In this document: one piece after another, positions 24,343 through 33,307 of the stretch
Position numbering within the stretch: position 1 is the first letter of the stretch
How the letters are laid out: each line of letters begins with the position of its first letter
NCBI GenBank assembly: GCA_015057005.1
Contig: SVFF01000006.1
Span: forward strand, 115,036-179,035
DNA from: Lachnospiraceae bacterium
GTDB taxonomy: Bacteria > Bacillota > Clostridia > Lachnospirales > Lachnospiraceae
Direction: 5' to 3'
DNA: 64,000 nt
Notes under the pieces: generated by a model
What the model was told of the DNA's origin: nothing
What the model saw: the letters and a program-made list of their open reading frames with translations, nothing else
Database searches by the model: none
Made by a program: the position numbers and the translations under genes

Positions 24343-26466
24343 TTAAGCCTTTGCCTTCGGCGTACCAAGTGAGATTCTAACCATTGTACCATCAAAATTA
24401 GTCTGCAGGTGAGTTGTTTCAGTTTTCCAATGGTAGCTGATATAACCAGTCTCCTCATTTTCGAACATCTCTGTTTCTGTTCCATACAGACCTTGAAATG
24501 CGGAAACAATTTCTTCAAAGAATGCTTTCGGATCCTCAAGATCCCAGAAGCTGAAACTAATATACACCAATTCATCCGGTCGAAATTCAAAAGATGCCGT
24601 TGCCTCGTATCCATCCAGAACATATACTACATCTTTAAAATCATAAAAAACAAAGTCTTTTGGTGCATATAGGGTCACGTCCTTTAAGTTGCCGTTCAGT
24701 ATCGCTTCTACCTCTTCCACAGAGGAATCCCATGGAACTTCTTCGAACTGATATTCCTGATCCTGATTGAATGCTGTCAGCAGCAGCTCACGGGACTCTT
24801 TTGTGTTTTCTGCCAGGATCCGATTACGCTCTTTTTCCGTGTAGCCAATGGCTATTGTCATATCTTTCGTTCCATCGCTTAAATAATCTAAACTAATCTT
24901 CAGCCTTGTCTTGTCTGTCTGCCACGTATAGGTGCGTGCGCCTGTCTCCTGATTTTCAACTCTGCTGCTCTCGGGGCCGAACAAATTAGTTAATTCCGCA
25001 ACAAAGGGTTCAAACTGTTCCGCTGCGTTCTTGTCCGAACGGAACATTAATATGGAATCAACCAACTCCTCATGCCAAAACTCACAAATATGTTTAAAAC
25101 GTTCTCCTTCTAACAGATATTCCTTATAAGATTCTGAATACTTCTGAAATTTGGCTTGATTCCCTTCCCAATAACCATAAACATTCATTGAAAAAGTATG
25201 GTATTCTGTCAAGGGCTTTCTAATAATTTCATACCAAGATGTCCCCAAAGGAACCAGACCGAATTGATACTCATCTCCCTGTTTTAAATCTGCCAATTTG
25301 AATTCCATCAAGCCTTCTGTGTTGTCATCGCTCTCCGTCTCATCGGAAGTTTCGTCAGTTGCTGCTTCATCTGATGTTTCGCCATTTGCAGTCTCATCTG
25401 TATTTGCTGTTTCATCTGTATCTGCAGTCTCATCGGTCGTTTCACTCTCGGCCGTTTCCAGCGTACTCGCAATTTCCTTTGGATCCTGTTTGGGATTTGT
25501 CAGGAAACATATGGCTACTACTGCACACGCAATAACAGATATCAGAATCGTCCAAAATGCCGGTTTTTTATAATTCATCACAGACTTTACTCGCTCTTTC
25601 ACCCCCACCTCTCCAAATGCAAGTGGACAAGCTGCAATCGTTCGACGATTAACGCTGCAAGCCACAAGTGCCTGAGTGTAATCGGCTTTCTGCTGGCTGT
25701 CAAGCATCTTAATAACCTTTTCATCACAGGCAATCTCGATGTCGCGGCACAACAGTATATAAGCCAACCATATGAGAGGATTGAACCAATAGACGGTCAG
25801 TAACAGGAATCCTGCCGGCTTCCACCAGTGGTCTTTGCGTTGGATATGTGCCTGCTCATGGGAAACAACATGTTCCAGATCCTGCCCGGCTAATCCGATC
25901 GACAGATAGATTCTGGGCTTTATGATACCCAGAACAAACGGTGAACTTACATTCTCGCTCTGAAAGATGTTATCACGATAGAGTACTGCTGTGTTTACCC
26001 TGCGGCATAGCCGGAAGTAGCTGACAGCAGTATACAAAAACAGCACAATCATGCCAAGGAGCCACAAGCCGGCATAAACAGGTATCAAAATCTGCAGGGG
26101 ATTCGCACTGGTTACGGTATCAGCAGGCGGCGCAAAGGAAGCTTCGATAACAGGATTGATCACGTTGTTGACCATATTGATACCGCTGTCAACATTTGGC
26201 GAAGGATCCATTTCTATGTTCATTGGAATGGTTTCCGCATTGGGTACCAGGCTTAAGGTACTTTCAAAATTGAAAGGGCTGATCAAACGGACTGCAACAA
26301 TGCCCCAGAGAAGAACATTGATCCACTTGGGAGCTTTCTTCAGGAATATTCTAAGTATCAGAACAACCAGAATGAGCCAACCGGCTGATATGCTCATGTT
26401 TACAATTTTCAAAAACAAGTTTTTAAAAGCATTACTTTCCAATAATCGTAAAAACTGATAAATCAT
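24343..26466 (-). CDS. BlaR1/MecR1-like M56 metallopeptidase with duplicated outer domain
   Basis: 707 residues. Residues 1-300 are the M56 peptidase part: several membrane helices and the zinc motif HEQAH (about 202-206) with the later DIEIACDEKV glutamate. A further helix (about 304-322) leads to an acidic linker rich in TDET/DETS repeats (326-385). The outer part is not a penicillin-binding domain; instead two copies of a domain of about 150 residues follow (each with EYQF..VP, L.G.E and Y.W.T elements). In BlaR1 systems the receptor senses an outside signal and triggers cleavage of BlaI. Its start lies one base from the blaI stop. Confidence 0.8.
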   Translation of the reverse strand: MIYQFLRLLESNAFKNLFLKIVNMSISAGWLILVVLILRIFLKKAPKWINVLLWGIVAVRLISPFNFESTLSLVPNAETIPMNIEMDPSPNVDSGINMVNNVINPVIEASFAPPADTVTSANPLQILIPVYAGLWLLGMIVLFLYTAVSYFRLCRRVNTAVLYRDNIFQSENVSSPFVLGIIKPRIYLSIGLAGQDLEHVVSHEQAHIQRKDHWWKPAGFLLLTVYWFNPLIWLAYILLCRDIEIACDEKVIKMLDSQQKADYTQALVACSVNRRTIAACPLAFGEVGVKERVKSVMNYKKPAFWTILISVIACAVVAICFLTNPKQDPKEIASTLETAESETTDETADTDETANTDETANGETSDEAATDETSDETESDDNTEGLMEFKLADLKQGDEYQFGLVPLGTSWYEIIRKPLTEYHTFSMNVYGYWEGNQAKFQKYSESYKEYLLEGERFKHICEFWHEELVDSILMFRSDKNAAEQFEPFVAELTNLFGPESSRVENQETGARTYTWQTDKTRLKISLDYLSDGTKDMTIAIGYTEKERNRILAENTKESRELLLTAFNQDQEYQFEEVPWDSSVEEVEAILNGNLKDVTLYAPKDFVFYDFKDVVYVLDGYEATASFEFRPDELVYISFSFWDLEDPKAFFEEIVSAFQGLYGTETEMFENEETGYISYHWKTETTHLQTNFDGTMVRISLGTPKAKA

Positions 26467-26467
26467 G

Positions 26468-26833
26468 TTAGTCCCCCCTTCTTATCCGATCGATCATACT
26501 CTGCACTTCATCCAAATCATTTTCGGAAAGATTCTGATGTTTTGTAAAAGCAGCAATAAAAGCAGGTAAAGAACCCTCAAATTTTTTCTCAACCAACTCG
26601 TCAATCTCATACGCTTGGGCATCATCTTTCGATACGAGAGAGGTAATCATGCTGTTGTCATTCTGCAATACACCACGCTCCTCAAGTCGTTTGATAACGG
26701 TATAGGTTGTGGTTCGCTTCCATCCAAGGCGTTCCTGGCACAGCTTTACAAGTGCAACCGCAGTAATGGGCTCGAACTCCCACATAATTAAACAAAAACG
26801 ATATTCACTTTCATGAATTTTTGGTATTTCCAT
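26468..26833 (-). CDS. BlaI/MecI family repressor
   Basis: 121 residues, the normal length. N-terminal winged helix: ESEYRFCLIMWEFEPITAVAL and GWKRTTTYTVIKRLEERGVL, with the dimerisation helix at the end. It represses its own operon until cleaved by the receptor encoded just downstream. Two GTCTA-N6-TAGAC operators overlap the promoter upstream. No beta-lactamase gene is near, so target genes beyond the operon are unknown. Confidence 0.93.
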   Translation of the reverse strand: MEIPKIHESEYRFCLIMWEFEPITAVALVKLCQERLGWKRTTTYTVIKRLEERGVLQNDNSMITSLVSKDDAQAYEIDELVEKKFEGSLPAFIAAFTKHQNLSENDLDEVQSMIDRIRRGD

Positions 26834-26855
26834 TTATGCTCTCCCCCTCTTTCTT

Positions 26856-26908
26856 GTCTACACTATTAGACTCAATTACAGTCTACATCATTAGACACAA
26901 AAAGTCAA
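26856..26908 (-). promoter_or_regulatory. blaI-like operon promoter with two operators
   Basis: On the minus strand TTGACT (26908-26903) and TAGACT (26885-26880) are 17 bases apart. Dyads GTCTA-N6-TAGAC at 26881-26896 and 26856-26871, 25 bases apart, cover the spacer, the -10 box and the start of the transcript. Confidence 0.75.
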
Positions 26909-26910
26909 TA

Positions 26911-26940
26911 TAAAAGCAAACTGCCATCGACAGTTTGCTT
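26911..26940 (-). terminator. terminator of the hemolysin-III-like gene
   Basis: A perfect 10-bp stem (AAGCAAACTG at 26914-26923, CAGTTTGCTT at 26931-26940) followed on the minus strand by TTTTA. It ends two bases before the -35 of the next operon. Confidence 0.8.
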
Positions 26941-26999
26941 ACGAGATTCAAATTATGCAAACAAAACGCACACTTAATTATTTGTAGTACATAAGGTGA

Positions 27000-27650
27000 T
27001 TACGCAACATACAAGTACATAAAGATAAAATGGCAGACACTGCCTCCCATAACGAACAGGTGGAACACTTCATGGGAACCAAAGTCCTTGTGTCTGGAGT
27101 TAAAAAGCGGCAGCTTCAGAGCGTAGATCACACCGCCAACTGTGTAGATGATACCTCCTGCCAGCAGCCACAGAAACGCGGCCTTGGGGAGTGCCTCCCA
27201 GAGGCTGCTGAATACGAACACGCAGACCCAGCCCATGGCGATGTATATCAGGGAGGAGAACCATTTGGGGCAGGTGATCCAGAAGGCCTTGATCAGCATA
27301 CCGAAGATGGCGATGCTCCAGACTGCGGTCAGCAGAGTCAGTCCCATCTTGCCGCCCAACACCAGCAGGCATACAGGAGTGTAGGTGCCGGCTATCAGTA
27401 CAAAGATCATCATGTGGTCAATTTTCCGAAAGATACGCAGGGGACCGCCGCTTAAATCAACAGAGTGGTACAGCGTGCTGGCTCCATAGAGCAGGATCAT
27501 GCTACCCATAAAGATGGCCATGGCGTAAAAATTTTTCTGGCCGGATCCGATACCGGCTTTTAAAAGCAAAGGTACGGCGGCAAACACGGCCAGCATCATT
27601 GCTGAAAAGTGAGTGAGGGCACTGCCCGGTTCCCTGATTGTAATCTGCAT
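27000..27650 (-). CDS. hemolysin III family (YqfA/PAQR-like) membrane protein
   Basis: 216 residues with seven membrane helices. The family motif YGASTLYHS (near residue 55) and KIDHMMIFVLIAGTYTP, plus the C-terminal SHEVFHLFVMGGSVCHF, hold the conserved Ser, Asp and His metal ligands of the CREST/PAQR group. Despite the name the role is membrane lipid or fluidity homeostasis rather than lysis in most members. AGGAAGAAATCTT precedes the ATG. It is a single gene with its own terminator. Confidence 0.9.
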   Translation of the reverse strand: MQITIREPGSALTHFSAMMLAVFAAVPLLLKAGIGSGQKNFYAMAIFMGSMILLYGASTLYHSVDLSGGPLRIFRKIDHMMIFVLIAGTYTPVCLLVLGGKMGLTLLTAVWSIAIFGMLIKAFWITCPKWFSSLIYIAMGWVCVFVFSSLWEALPKAAFLWLLAGGIIYTVGGVIYALKLPLFNSRHKDFGSHEVFHLFVMGGSVCHFIFMYLYVA

Positions 27651-27877
27651 AAGATTTCTTCCTTTCTGTGTGGAGGTAGCAGAATTAAGGCATCATAAGA
27701 GACCTTAACGAGATCTGTATAGTTGTTTTAAAAATGCAAACCACATGGCGCACGCAATATGCACAACACATAGTAATGAAAACCATATCCAACAATACAA
27801 ATACTACACCATGAAGGGAGAGAAGTCAATGGCGGAAAATAATTTTTAGCGAATTTAATATATGTGCGCGATTTTGA

Positions 27878-28144
27878 TCAATCTTCTTCGATAATCTGTA
27901 TTTCCAGATAGTCAAAATCAATGGTTTCAATAAAATTATCCTGGGTAAACCGGGCTTTGCTGTGGCGTTTGAACTCGGTGATGGTCTTGTCCAGCCAGAT
28001 GGGCTTGCCCAAGTCAAATTGATAACATGCCTCTTCCAGCGCACGGAAGACCTTGTGGGTCCTGGTATCCTGTCTGTCATCGGTGATGCAGGTGTCCTGC
28101 AGCATACGGTTATCTTTGAAAACTTTTGCCCATAATCGGAACAT
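27878..28144 (-). CDS. unknown protein, 88 residues
   Basis: AGGAGGAAATC three bases from the ATG makes it a real gene. The protein is soluble and charged: MFRLWAKVFKDNRML, a central helix HKVFRALEEACYQFDLGKPIWL, and an acidic end (EIQIIEED). No motif I know. It stands alone; on the minus strand TATACT near 28175 may be its -10. Between 27651 and 27877 I see only the leader of the hemolysin-III-like gene. Confidence 0.75.
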   Translation of the reverse strand: MFRLWAKVFKDNRMLQDTCITDDRQDTRTHKVFRALEEACYQFDLGKPIWLDKTITEFKRHSKARFTQDNFIETIDFDYLEIQIIEED

Positions 28145-28284
28145 AATGATTTCCTCCTGTATGTTAATTGCTCATATAGTATACCACCGAAGCGGAATTT
28201 TTTCACCCGGTTTTTGACAGATACCAAAAGACCGCAAAGGAAAGCAGAATTGACCTTGAAAATGCTGAAAATGGCTGCCAAGCA

Positions 28285-28313
28285 TTGTAAACCGCAAAAA
28301 TTCGTGGCATAAT
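28285..28313 (+). promoter_or_regulatory. promoter of the PHP hydrolase gene
   Basis: TTGTAA (28285-28290), 17-base spacer, CATAAT (28308-28313). The leader then has a GGTC-GTCT/AGAC-GACC hairpin (28324-28356). Confidence 0.5.
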
Positions 28314-28392
28314 GAAAATGATAGGTCTGGTCTTTAAGGTACACAGACCCGACCATTTCATACATATGGGATAATAGGGAGGATATATCAAA

Positions 28393-29421
28393 ATGAGACA
28401 ATATTTGATTCCTGAAAAAGGACAATTCTACAAAGCTAACATGCATGCGCATACCAATATTTCAGACGGAAATATGTCACCGGAGGAGGTTAAACAGTGC
28501 TTTCTCAAGATGGGCTACTCCATCGTTGCTTATACAGAGCATGAAGTTCTGGTGCCTCATAATGATCTGACTGATGATAATTTCCTGGCCATCACATCCT
28601 ATGAGGTTTCCCTGAATGATCGCTGGCCTACTGATTTCCAGTTTGAAAAGACCTATCACCTGAATCTCTATGCTAAGGATAGGTATACTTCGGTCAGCTC
28701 TGTTTTTTCCGAGAAGAATTTCTGGATTGACCATTCCGTGGATTATATATCTGAAGAGTGCCGCAAGATTGCATATACCCGTCACTATTCCATCGAAGGT
28801 GTCAATGACCTGATCAAGAAGGCAAACGACGATGGTTTCCTGGTATGCTTAAATCACCCTGTCTGGTCCGTACAGCGTTACCCTGATTATGCCGGACTGA
28901 AGGGACTCTGGGGTGTGGAAGTATATAATGGTTGTGACCAGGGTGGATTTATCGAGAACACACAGGCTTTTGATGACCTGCTCCACCTGAACGAGAATGT
29001 ATACCCCATTGCTGCGGATGATTCCCACAGCGAGGCGGGCTCCGGCCGCGGCTGGATACAGATCAAGGCCGAGAAACTGGAGTACGATACCATTATGGGA
29101 GCTTTGGAGCGCGGTGAATTTTATGCGTCCACAGGTCCGGAGATTCACGAGTTTTACATTGAGGATGGCGTGGTTCACGCGTCTACATCAGATGCAGTGC
29201 AGATCCGTCTGCTCACAGAGCGCCGCTGTGCCTGGGGCGCAAACGGCACGGAAGAGGATCCTGTGAATAAGGCTTCCTTTGACCTCAAACAGTATATTGC
29301 AGATTCCAAGAGAAACACCAACCTGCGCTGCCGCCCCTGGTTCAGACTTGAGCTTACTGACAGAAGGGGAAAAGCTGCACAGACAAGGGCTTATTATCTG
29401 GATGAGCTGAATTTATTATAA
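28393..29421 (+). CDS. PHP-domain metal-dependent hydrolase (CehA/McbA-like)
   Basis: 342 residues. PHP motifs in order: NMHAHTNISDG (residues about 16-26), YTEHEV, VCLNHPVWS, and AADDSHSE, which carry the His/Asp ligands of a trinuclear metal site. PHP proteins hydrolyse phosphoesters; CehA/McbA types may act on other esters. No signal peptide. GGGAGG lies upstream of the ATG. It is monocistronic, with a hairpin leader and a terminator. The substrate is unknown. Confidence 0.8.
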   Translation: MRQYLIPEKGQFYKANMHAHTNISDGNMSPEEVKQCFLKMGYSIVAYTEHEVLVPHNDLTDDNFLAITSYEVSLNDRWPTDFQFEKTYHLNLYAKDRYTSVSSVFSEKNFWIDHSVDYISEECRKIAYTRHYSIEGVNDLIKKANDDGFLVCLNHPVWSVQRYPDYAGLKGLWGVEVYNGCDQGGFIENTQAFDDLLHLNENVYPIAADDSHSEAGSGRGWIQIKAEKLEYDTIMGALERGEFYASTGPEIHEFYIEDGVVHASTSDAVQIRLLTERRCAWGANGTEEDPVNKASFDLKQYIADSKRNTNLRCRPWFRLELTDRRGKAAQTRAYYLDELNLL

Positions 29422-29437
29422 TAAAAAATTGTTCTGA

Positions 29438-29470
29438 GGGCTGTCGGATTTCCGGCAGCCTTTTCTTTTT
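29438..29470 (+). terminator. terminator of the PHP gene
   Basis: GGCTGtCGGA (29439-29448) pairs with TCCGgCAGCC (29451-29460), then TTTTCTTTTT. Confidence 0.85.
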
Positions 29471-29641
29471 GAGGTCCAATCTGTCGTATGAGGCGACAGA
29501 AGATGGAGAGAAGCCTTTTTTCTGTTATTTTTTTAAAAATCCTGCATATATATAAGAGGGGTGTTTTGGAGACAAAATAACCAATCATTATTAAAAAAGG
29601 ATTAATTATTTGTGAATTATATACATTTTGACCATGTAATA

Positions 29642-29650
29642 TGGTATACT
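29642..29650 (+). promoter_or_regulatory. extended -10 promoter before the ppGpp synthetase
   Basis: TGGTATACT ends at 29650; the -35 region is weak. It lies downstream of the farthest possible start (GTG 29612) and so argues for the later ATG 29726. Confidence 0.45.
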
Positions 29651-29725
29651 GAATATGGAAGTCCGGATGCCTATTTGTTTTGGATGAATCCGGAAGGGGT
29701 TATCAGAGAAAGGTATGGTTTTAGA

Positions 29726-30376
29726 ATGGAATTAACTGCAGGCAAGGGTGAGGGAATCGAGAGCTGGAGAGAGGTCACGCTGATTTATAATGCGGCGCTC
29801 AGACAGATGGAGACAAAGATGCAGATCCTGAACGAAGAATTTCAGCATGTGCATCAGTACAATCCCATAGAGCACATAAAAGCCAGGATCAAGACGCCGG
29901 AGAGTATTGTAAAGAAGCTGAAGCGCTACGGCCAGGAGTCCACCATTGACAACATGGTAAAATATGTGAAAGATATTGCGGGTATCCGTATCATCTGTTC
30001 TTTTACCTCCGATATTTATCGGATTGCAGAGATGATAGCGGAGCAGCGGGATATCAAGGTCATCGAAGTGAAGGATTATATTACATATCCTAAGGCCAGC
30101 GGCTACAAGAGTTACCACATGATCGTGACGGTGCCGGTATATCTGTCCGACCGGACGGTGGACACCAGAGTGGAGGTGCAGATCCGGACGGTTGCCATGG
30201 ACTTCTGGGCAAGTCTGGAGCACAAGATGCACTATAAATTTGAAGGGGATGCGCCGGAGCATATCAGGAATGAATTGATTGAATGTGCTAAGATGGTGTC
30301 AGACCTGGATGCCAGGATGCTGTCACTGAATGATGAGATATTGGCTCTTACGCAGGCTGAGGAAAAAGAATTGTAG
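29726..30376 (+). CDS. small alarmone synthetase (RelA/SpoT-domain GTP pyrophosphokinase)
   Basis: 216 residues from ATG 29726, the usual YjbM/RelQ length; the frame is open to GTG 29612, which would add 38 unusual residues. The synthetase domain is clear: ARIKTPESIVKKLKRYG, VKDIAGIRIICSFTSDIYRIA, YPKASGYKSYHMIVTVP, then VEVQIRTVAMDFWASLEHKMHYK. There is no HD hydrolase or regulatory domain. It makes (p)ppGpp from ATP and GDP/GTP in the cytoplasm. GAAAGG lies 13 bases upstream, rather far. Monocistronic. Confidence 0.88.
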   Translation: MELTAGKGEGIESWREVTLIYNAALRQMETKMQILNEEFQHVHQYNPIEHIKARIKTPESIVKKLKRYGQESTIDNMVKYVKDIAGIRIICSFTSDIYRIAEMIAEQRDIKVIEVKDYITYPKASGYKSYHMIVTVPVYLSDRTVDTRVEVQIRTVAMDFWASLEHKMHYKFEGDAPEHIRNELIECAKMVSDLDARMLSLNDEILALTQAEEKEL

Positions 30377-30396
30377 TTTCCCATAAAAAGAGGAGT

Positions 30397-30422
30397 GCCC
30401 AGGTACCTTTCGGCACCCGGGC
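30397..30422. terminator. imperfect hairpin after the ppGpp synthetase
   Basis: GCCC.GGT.CC (30397-30407) pairs with GG.ACC.GGGC (30412-30422) across two mismatches. A run of A before it gives a T-run only on the minus strand. The rest of 30377-30702 is AT-rich, with a hairpin GTGC-AATAT-GCAC (about 30557-30569) in A/T arms. Confidence 0.45.
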
Positions 30423-30644
30423 TATTATGAAAAAATTAATACAACTTCTCTTGTTGCGGTACAAATATATTATAGCAATGGCGTATGAACAAAATGTGAA
30501 CAAAATATAAATGAATGTTTAAAATAAACAAAAAAATAATCTGATAAAATATTTTTTGTGCAATATGCACAAAAATATTGCGCCTTTTGGCTCTTGAAAA
30601 GAGAGGACCAATGGCCGGAGAACCTGAAAAAGCCAAGCTGGGAG

Positions 30645-30672
30645 TTGACAGCAGAGCAGCGGACATTATAAA
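30645..30672 (+). promoter_or_regulatory. promoter of the coiled-coil protein gene
   Basis: TTGACA (30645-30650), 16-base spacer, TATAAA (30667-30672). Confidence 0.6.
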
Positions 30673-30702
30673 ATATAATAAAATATGTTCGGAGGGAAGT
30701 TG

Positions 30703-31296
30703 ATGGATATGTTTATGGACAAGCTGGCACAGAAATTGACAGCACAGGAAATGATCAAGGCAAATATGGCTGCAGATGCAGAAGAAATGAGTAAGCTGAA
30801 AGGCAAGACCAAGGAATACAGCGAGGCGTTGGAGCAGATTAAGAAGCTGGTGGAAGACGGCGTCGGCAAGCTGAGAGCTGCCAAAGTAGACGGCAAAGAG
30901 ATTGATCGTCTGGTAGAGGAGAGTATTGCCAAGATTAATGAGATCAAGTCTGAGGACGACCGCAAGGATGCAGAGACTGCAGCAGCAGTAGAAGCTCTGA
31001 AGGCAGAGACCATTGCGGCGCTGGAAGCAGTAAAAGAGCAGCTTGGCGAGAAGCTTGAGGCCTCCAACGAGAATGTTCACAAAGAGTGTGTAAAAGTATA
31101 CCGCAATGTGCAGGCTGTAGTAGTGGAAGAGAACAATAAGCAGACTGAGAGTATAAAGGAAGCTGTGACTGCTGCTGTAAAAGGATTCAAGGGCAAGCTT
31201 ACAGCAATCCTTATTATTTCCGGTATTTCCCTGCTGCTGGCTGCGGGAAGTGTAGCTTTGCAGGTAATGGAGATGTTGAATTTTAAATTCTTCTGA
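30703..31296 (+). CDS. tail-anchored coiled-coil protein
   Basis: 197 residues from ATG 30703, set by GGAGGG (30691-30696). Residues 1-165 are long charged helices with heptad spacing (EYSEALEQIKKLVEDGVGKL, AAAVEALKAETIAALEAVKE), ending in one membrane helix (AILIISGISLLLAAGSVAL) and a short outside or inner tail. No known domain. The build is that of a cytoplasmic coiled coil fixed to the membrane by its C-terminus. Function unknown. The flavin reductase gene follows 33 bases on. Confidence 0.8.
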   Translation: MDMFMDKLAQKLTAQEMIKANMAADAEEMSKLKGKTKEYSEALEQIKKLVEDGVGKLRAAKVDGKEIDRLVEESIAKINEIKSEDDRKDAETAAAVEALKAETIAALEAVKEQLGEKLEASNENVHKECVKVYRNVQAVVVEENNKQTESIKEAVTAAVKGFKGKLTAILIISGISLLLAAGSVALQVMEMLNFKFF

Positions 31297-31329
31297 TAAA
31301 CAGATTTTGTGACGGAGACATAGAGAATT

Positions 31330-31914
31330 ATGGCAAAGCAAGTATGGAAGCCGGGGAATATGCTTTATCCCTTGCCTGCTGTTATGGTCAGCATGGCTGA
31401 CAAAAACGGCAAACCGAATATTATTACCCTGGCCTGGGTGGGCACCGTATGTACCAATCCGCCGGTGGTATCCATTTCTGTCAGACCGGAGCGTTACTCC
31501 TATCCCATCATTAAAGAGACGGGAGAGTTCGTGATCAACCTTACCACCAAGGAACTGACTTTCGCCACCGATTACTGTGGCGTAAAGAGCGGGCGGGATG
31601 TGGATAAGTTTAAAGAGATGAAGCTTACTGCCATTCCGGGCATGCATGTGAAGGCTCCTATGATCGGGGAGAGCCCTGTAAACATGGAGTGCCGGGTGCG
31701 GGAGATTGTTCCTCTTGGTTCCCATCATATGATCCTGGCAGATGTGTTGGCAGTCCATGCAGATGAAAAATACATGGATGAGCGAGGCAAATTCCATCTG
31801 AACAAGGCGGAGCCCATGATTTATTCCCACGGTGGGTACTACGGCTGCGGAGAATTATTGGGGACTTTTGGTTACAGCGTCAAGAAACCTGAAAAGCGAC
31901 CGCAAAAGAGGTAG
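31330..31914 (+). CDS. flavin reductase-like (FMN-binding split barrel) protein
   Basis: 194 residues of the flavin reductase/DIM6 split-barrel type: PLPAVMVSMADKNGKPNIITLAWVGTVCTNPPVVSISVRPERYS (given here as a region, residues about 14-57), then EFVINLTT, DYCGVKSGRDVDKF and a C-terminal Y..HGGYYGCGE. Anaerobic members bind FMN and may reduce it or act as NAD(P)H:flavin oxidoreductases or flavoredoxins. It is cytoplasmic. Its transcript terminator lies inside the 3' end of the converging dinB-like gene (31952-31978). Confidence 0.85.
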   Translation: MAKQVWKPGNMLYPLPAVMVSMADKNGKPNIITLAWVGTVCTNPPVVSISVRPERYSYPIIKETGEFVINLTTKELTFATDYCGVKSGRDVDKFKEMKLTAIPGMHVKAPMIGESPVNMECRVREIVPLGSHHMILADVLAVHADEKYMDERGKFHLNKAEPMIYSHGGYYGCGELLGTFGYSVKKPEKRPQKR

Positions 31915-31923
31915 CGTGTAAAC

Positions 31924-33156
31924 TTAAAAATCTTCTTTATCGAGATGTGACGGGGAGTTCAAAAGACTCCCCCTTTTTATGGATTCTTTTCCGAAACGGC
32001 TGCGGATGCTGTCCAGAGCAGCGTCAAGCTTTTGCTGTTTTTCGGAGACAGGCGCCATATAGTCGAAAAGACTAAGCTGTATGGGAGCATCTTCTTCCAC
32101 AAGCTTGGTGGTGCGAAGGCCCAGCAGGCGGATGGGGGTGCCGTCCCACAGCTCGTCAAAAAGTGCGCAAGCCTTGCGGTAGAGTACATCGGTGGAGGCT
32201 GTAGGAGGCTCCAGAGGCATCTGATGGGAAACGGATTTAAAATTATTGTATTTGATTTCCGTGCAGACCAGACCGGCCAGTTGGTGGGAATCACGAAGGC
32301 GCTTGCCCACTGATTCTGCCAGTCGGAGCAGGGTGGCACAGGCATCTTCCCTGGTCTCAGCGTCTGCGCTGAGCGTGGTGGAATTGCCGATTCCTTTGGC
32401 TTTTGCAGGCTCAGGGATCACGTCGGAAGCATCCTGGCCGTTGGCATATTTCCAAAGGGTGAGTCCGTGGCTTTTCAGGTGGGACTCCAGAATATGCAGA
32501 TTGGCCTGTGCCAGATCGCCTATGGTCAGAATCCCCAGCTTGCGCAGGGTCTCGGCACTGGAATGACCGCACATATATAAAGAGGAGACCGGCAGGGGCC
32601 ACATTTTCTCCCGGATCTCCCGGGCATAAAGGGTGTGCACCAGGTTGGGCTTTTTGAAATCAGAGGCCATTTTGGCCAGGACCTTGCGGTCAGAGATGCC
32701 GATATTTACCGTGAATTTGAATTTTTCATAGATTTCGTCCTTGATCAGGGCTGCGGCGGCCTCGGGAGAAGGATATTTGGATGATATGGGGGTATAATCC
32801 ATATAACACTCGTCAATGCTCACCTGTTCAATGTCGGGGCATATGTCAGTCAGGTATTCCATGAGCTGATGGCTCTTCCTGCTGTACATGGCATGGTCCG
32901 GAGCTACGCTTACCAGGTTGGGACACTTGCGGAAAGCATTTACCACCGGTTCCCCGGTGACAATGCCGTAGGCCTTGGCGGGAATGGATTTGGCCAATAC
33001 TACACCGTGGCGCTTGGCCATGTCGCCGCCCACGATGGCGGGAATGGTGCGCAGATCCGGTTCTTCCCCCTTTTCCAGCCGCTCCAGGGCGGACCAGCTT
33101 AAGAAGGCGGAATTGACATCAATATGAAAAATAATGCGATCAGACGGTAATGTCAC
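31924..33156 (-). CDS. dinB: Y-family DNA polymerase IV
   Basis: 410 residues from GTG 33156, six bases after AAGGAG. Palm motifs FHIDVNSAFLSWSAL at the start and VSIDECYMDYT (catalytic Asp-Glu), fingers and thumb, then the little-finger domain (GIGNSTTLSADAETREDA). A beta-clamp-binding motif QLSLFD is at about residue 370. DinB copies DNA past lesions with low fidelity. The last 20 or so codons also hold a terminator for the opposite gene. No LexA site was recognised upstream. Confidence 0.92.
   Translation of the reverse strand: MTLPSDRIIFHIDVNSAFLSWSALERLEKGEEPDLRTIPAIVGGDMAKRHGVVLAKSIPAKAYGIVTGEPVVNAFRKCPNLVSVAPDHAMYSRKSHQLMEYLTDICPDIEQVSIDECYMDYTPISSKYPSPEAAAALIKDEIYEKFKFTVNIGISDRKVLAKMASDFKKPNLVHTLYAREIREKMWPLPVSSLYMCGHSSAETLRKLGILTIGDLAQANLHILESHLKSHGLTLWKYANGQDASDVIPEPAKAKGIGNSTTLSADAETREDACATLLRLAESVGKRLRDSHQLAGLVCTEIKYNNFKSVSHQMPLEPPTASTDVLYRKACALFDELWDGTPIRLLGLRTTKLVEEDAPIQLSLFDYMAPVSEKQQKLDAALDSIRSRFGKESIKRGSLLNSPSHLDKEDF
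31952..31978 (+). terminator. terminator of the flavin reductase gene, inside dinB
   Basis: GGGGAGT (31952-31958) pairs with ACTCCCC (31966-31972), then CTTTTT. It lies wholly in the coding sequence of the converging gene. Confidence 0.8.
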
Positions 33157-33307
33157 GGGCGGCTCCTTTTGAAAACGAATGTATGTTCTGTGTGTATTTT
33201 ACCACAAGAAGAATTGCTTTACAAGATGTAGAAATATTGCTACAATCATTAACGTGGGTGCGGTTGATGCCCCCAATATTATCGGTTCTTCCGCTTAGCC
33301 TACGTAT

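Noticed and set aside
24343..26833. A beta-lactam resistance operon
   Set aside because: The regulator pair is of that type, but the receptor lacks the penicillin-binding domain and no beta-lactamase or PBP gene is near.
29612..29725. Earlier GTG start for the ppGpp synthetase
   Set aside because: A good extended -10 promoter lies inside this stretch and the added residues are not family-like, although it cannot be fully excluded.
30436..31830. A 464-codon open frame on the minus strand
   Set aside because: It runs across two well-supported plus-strand genes and their promoter, and its protein is a low-complexity mirror of them.
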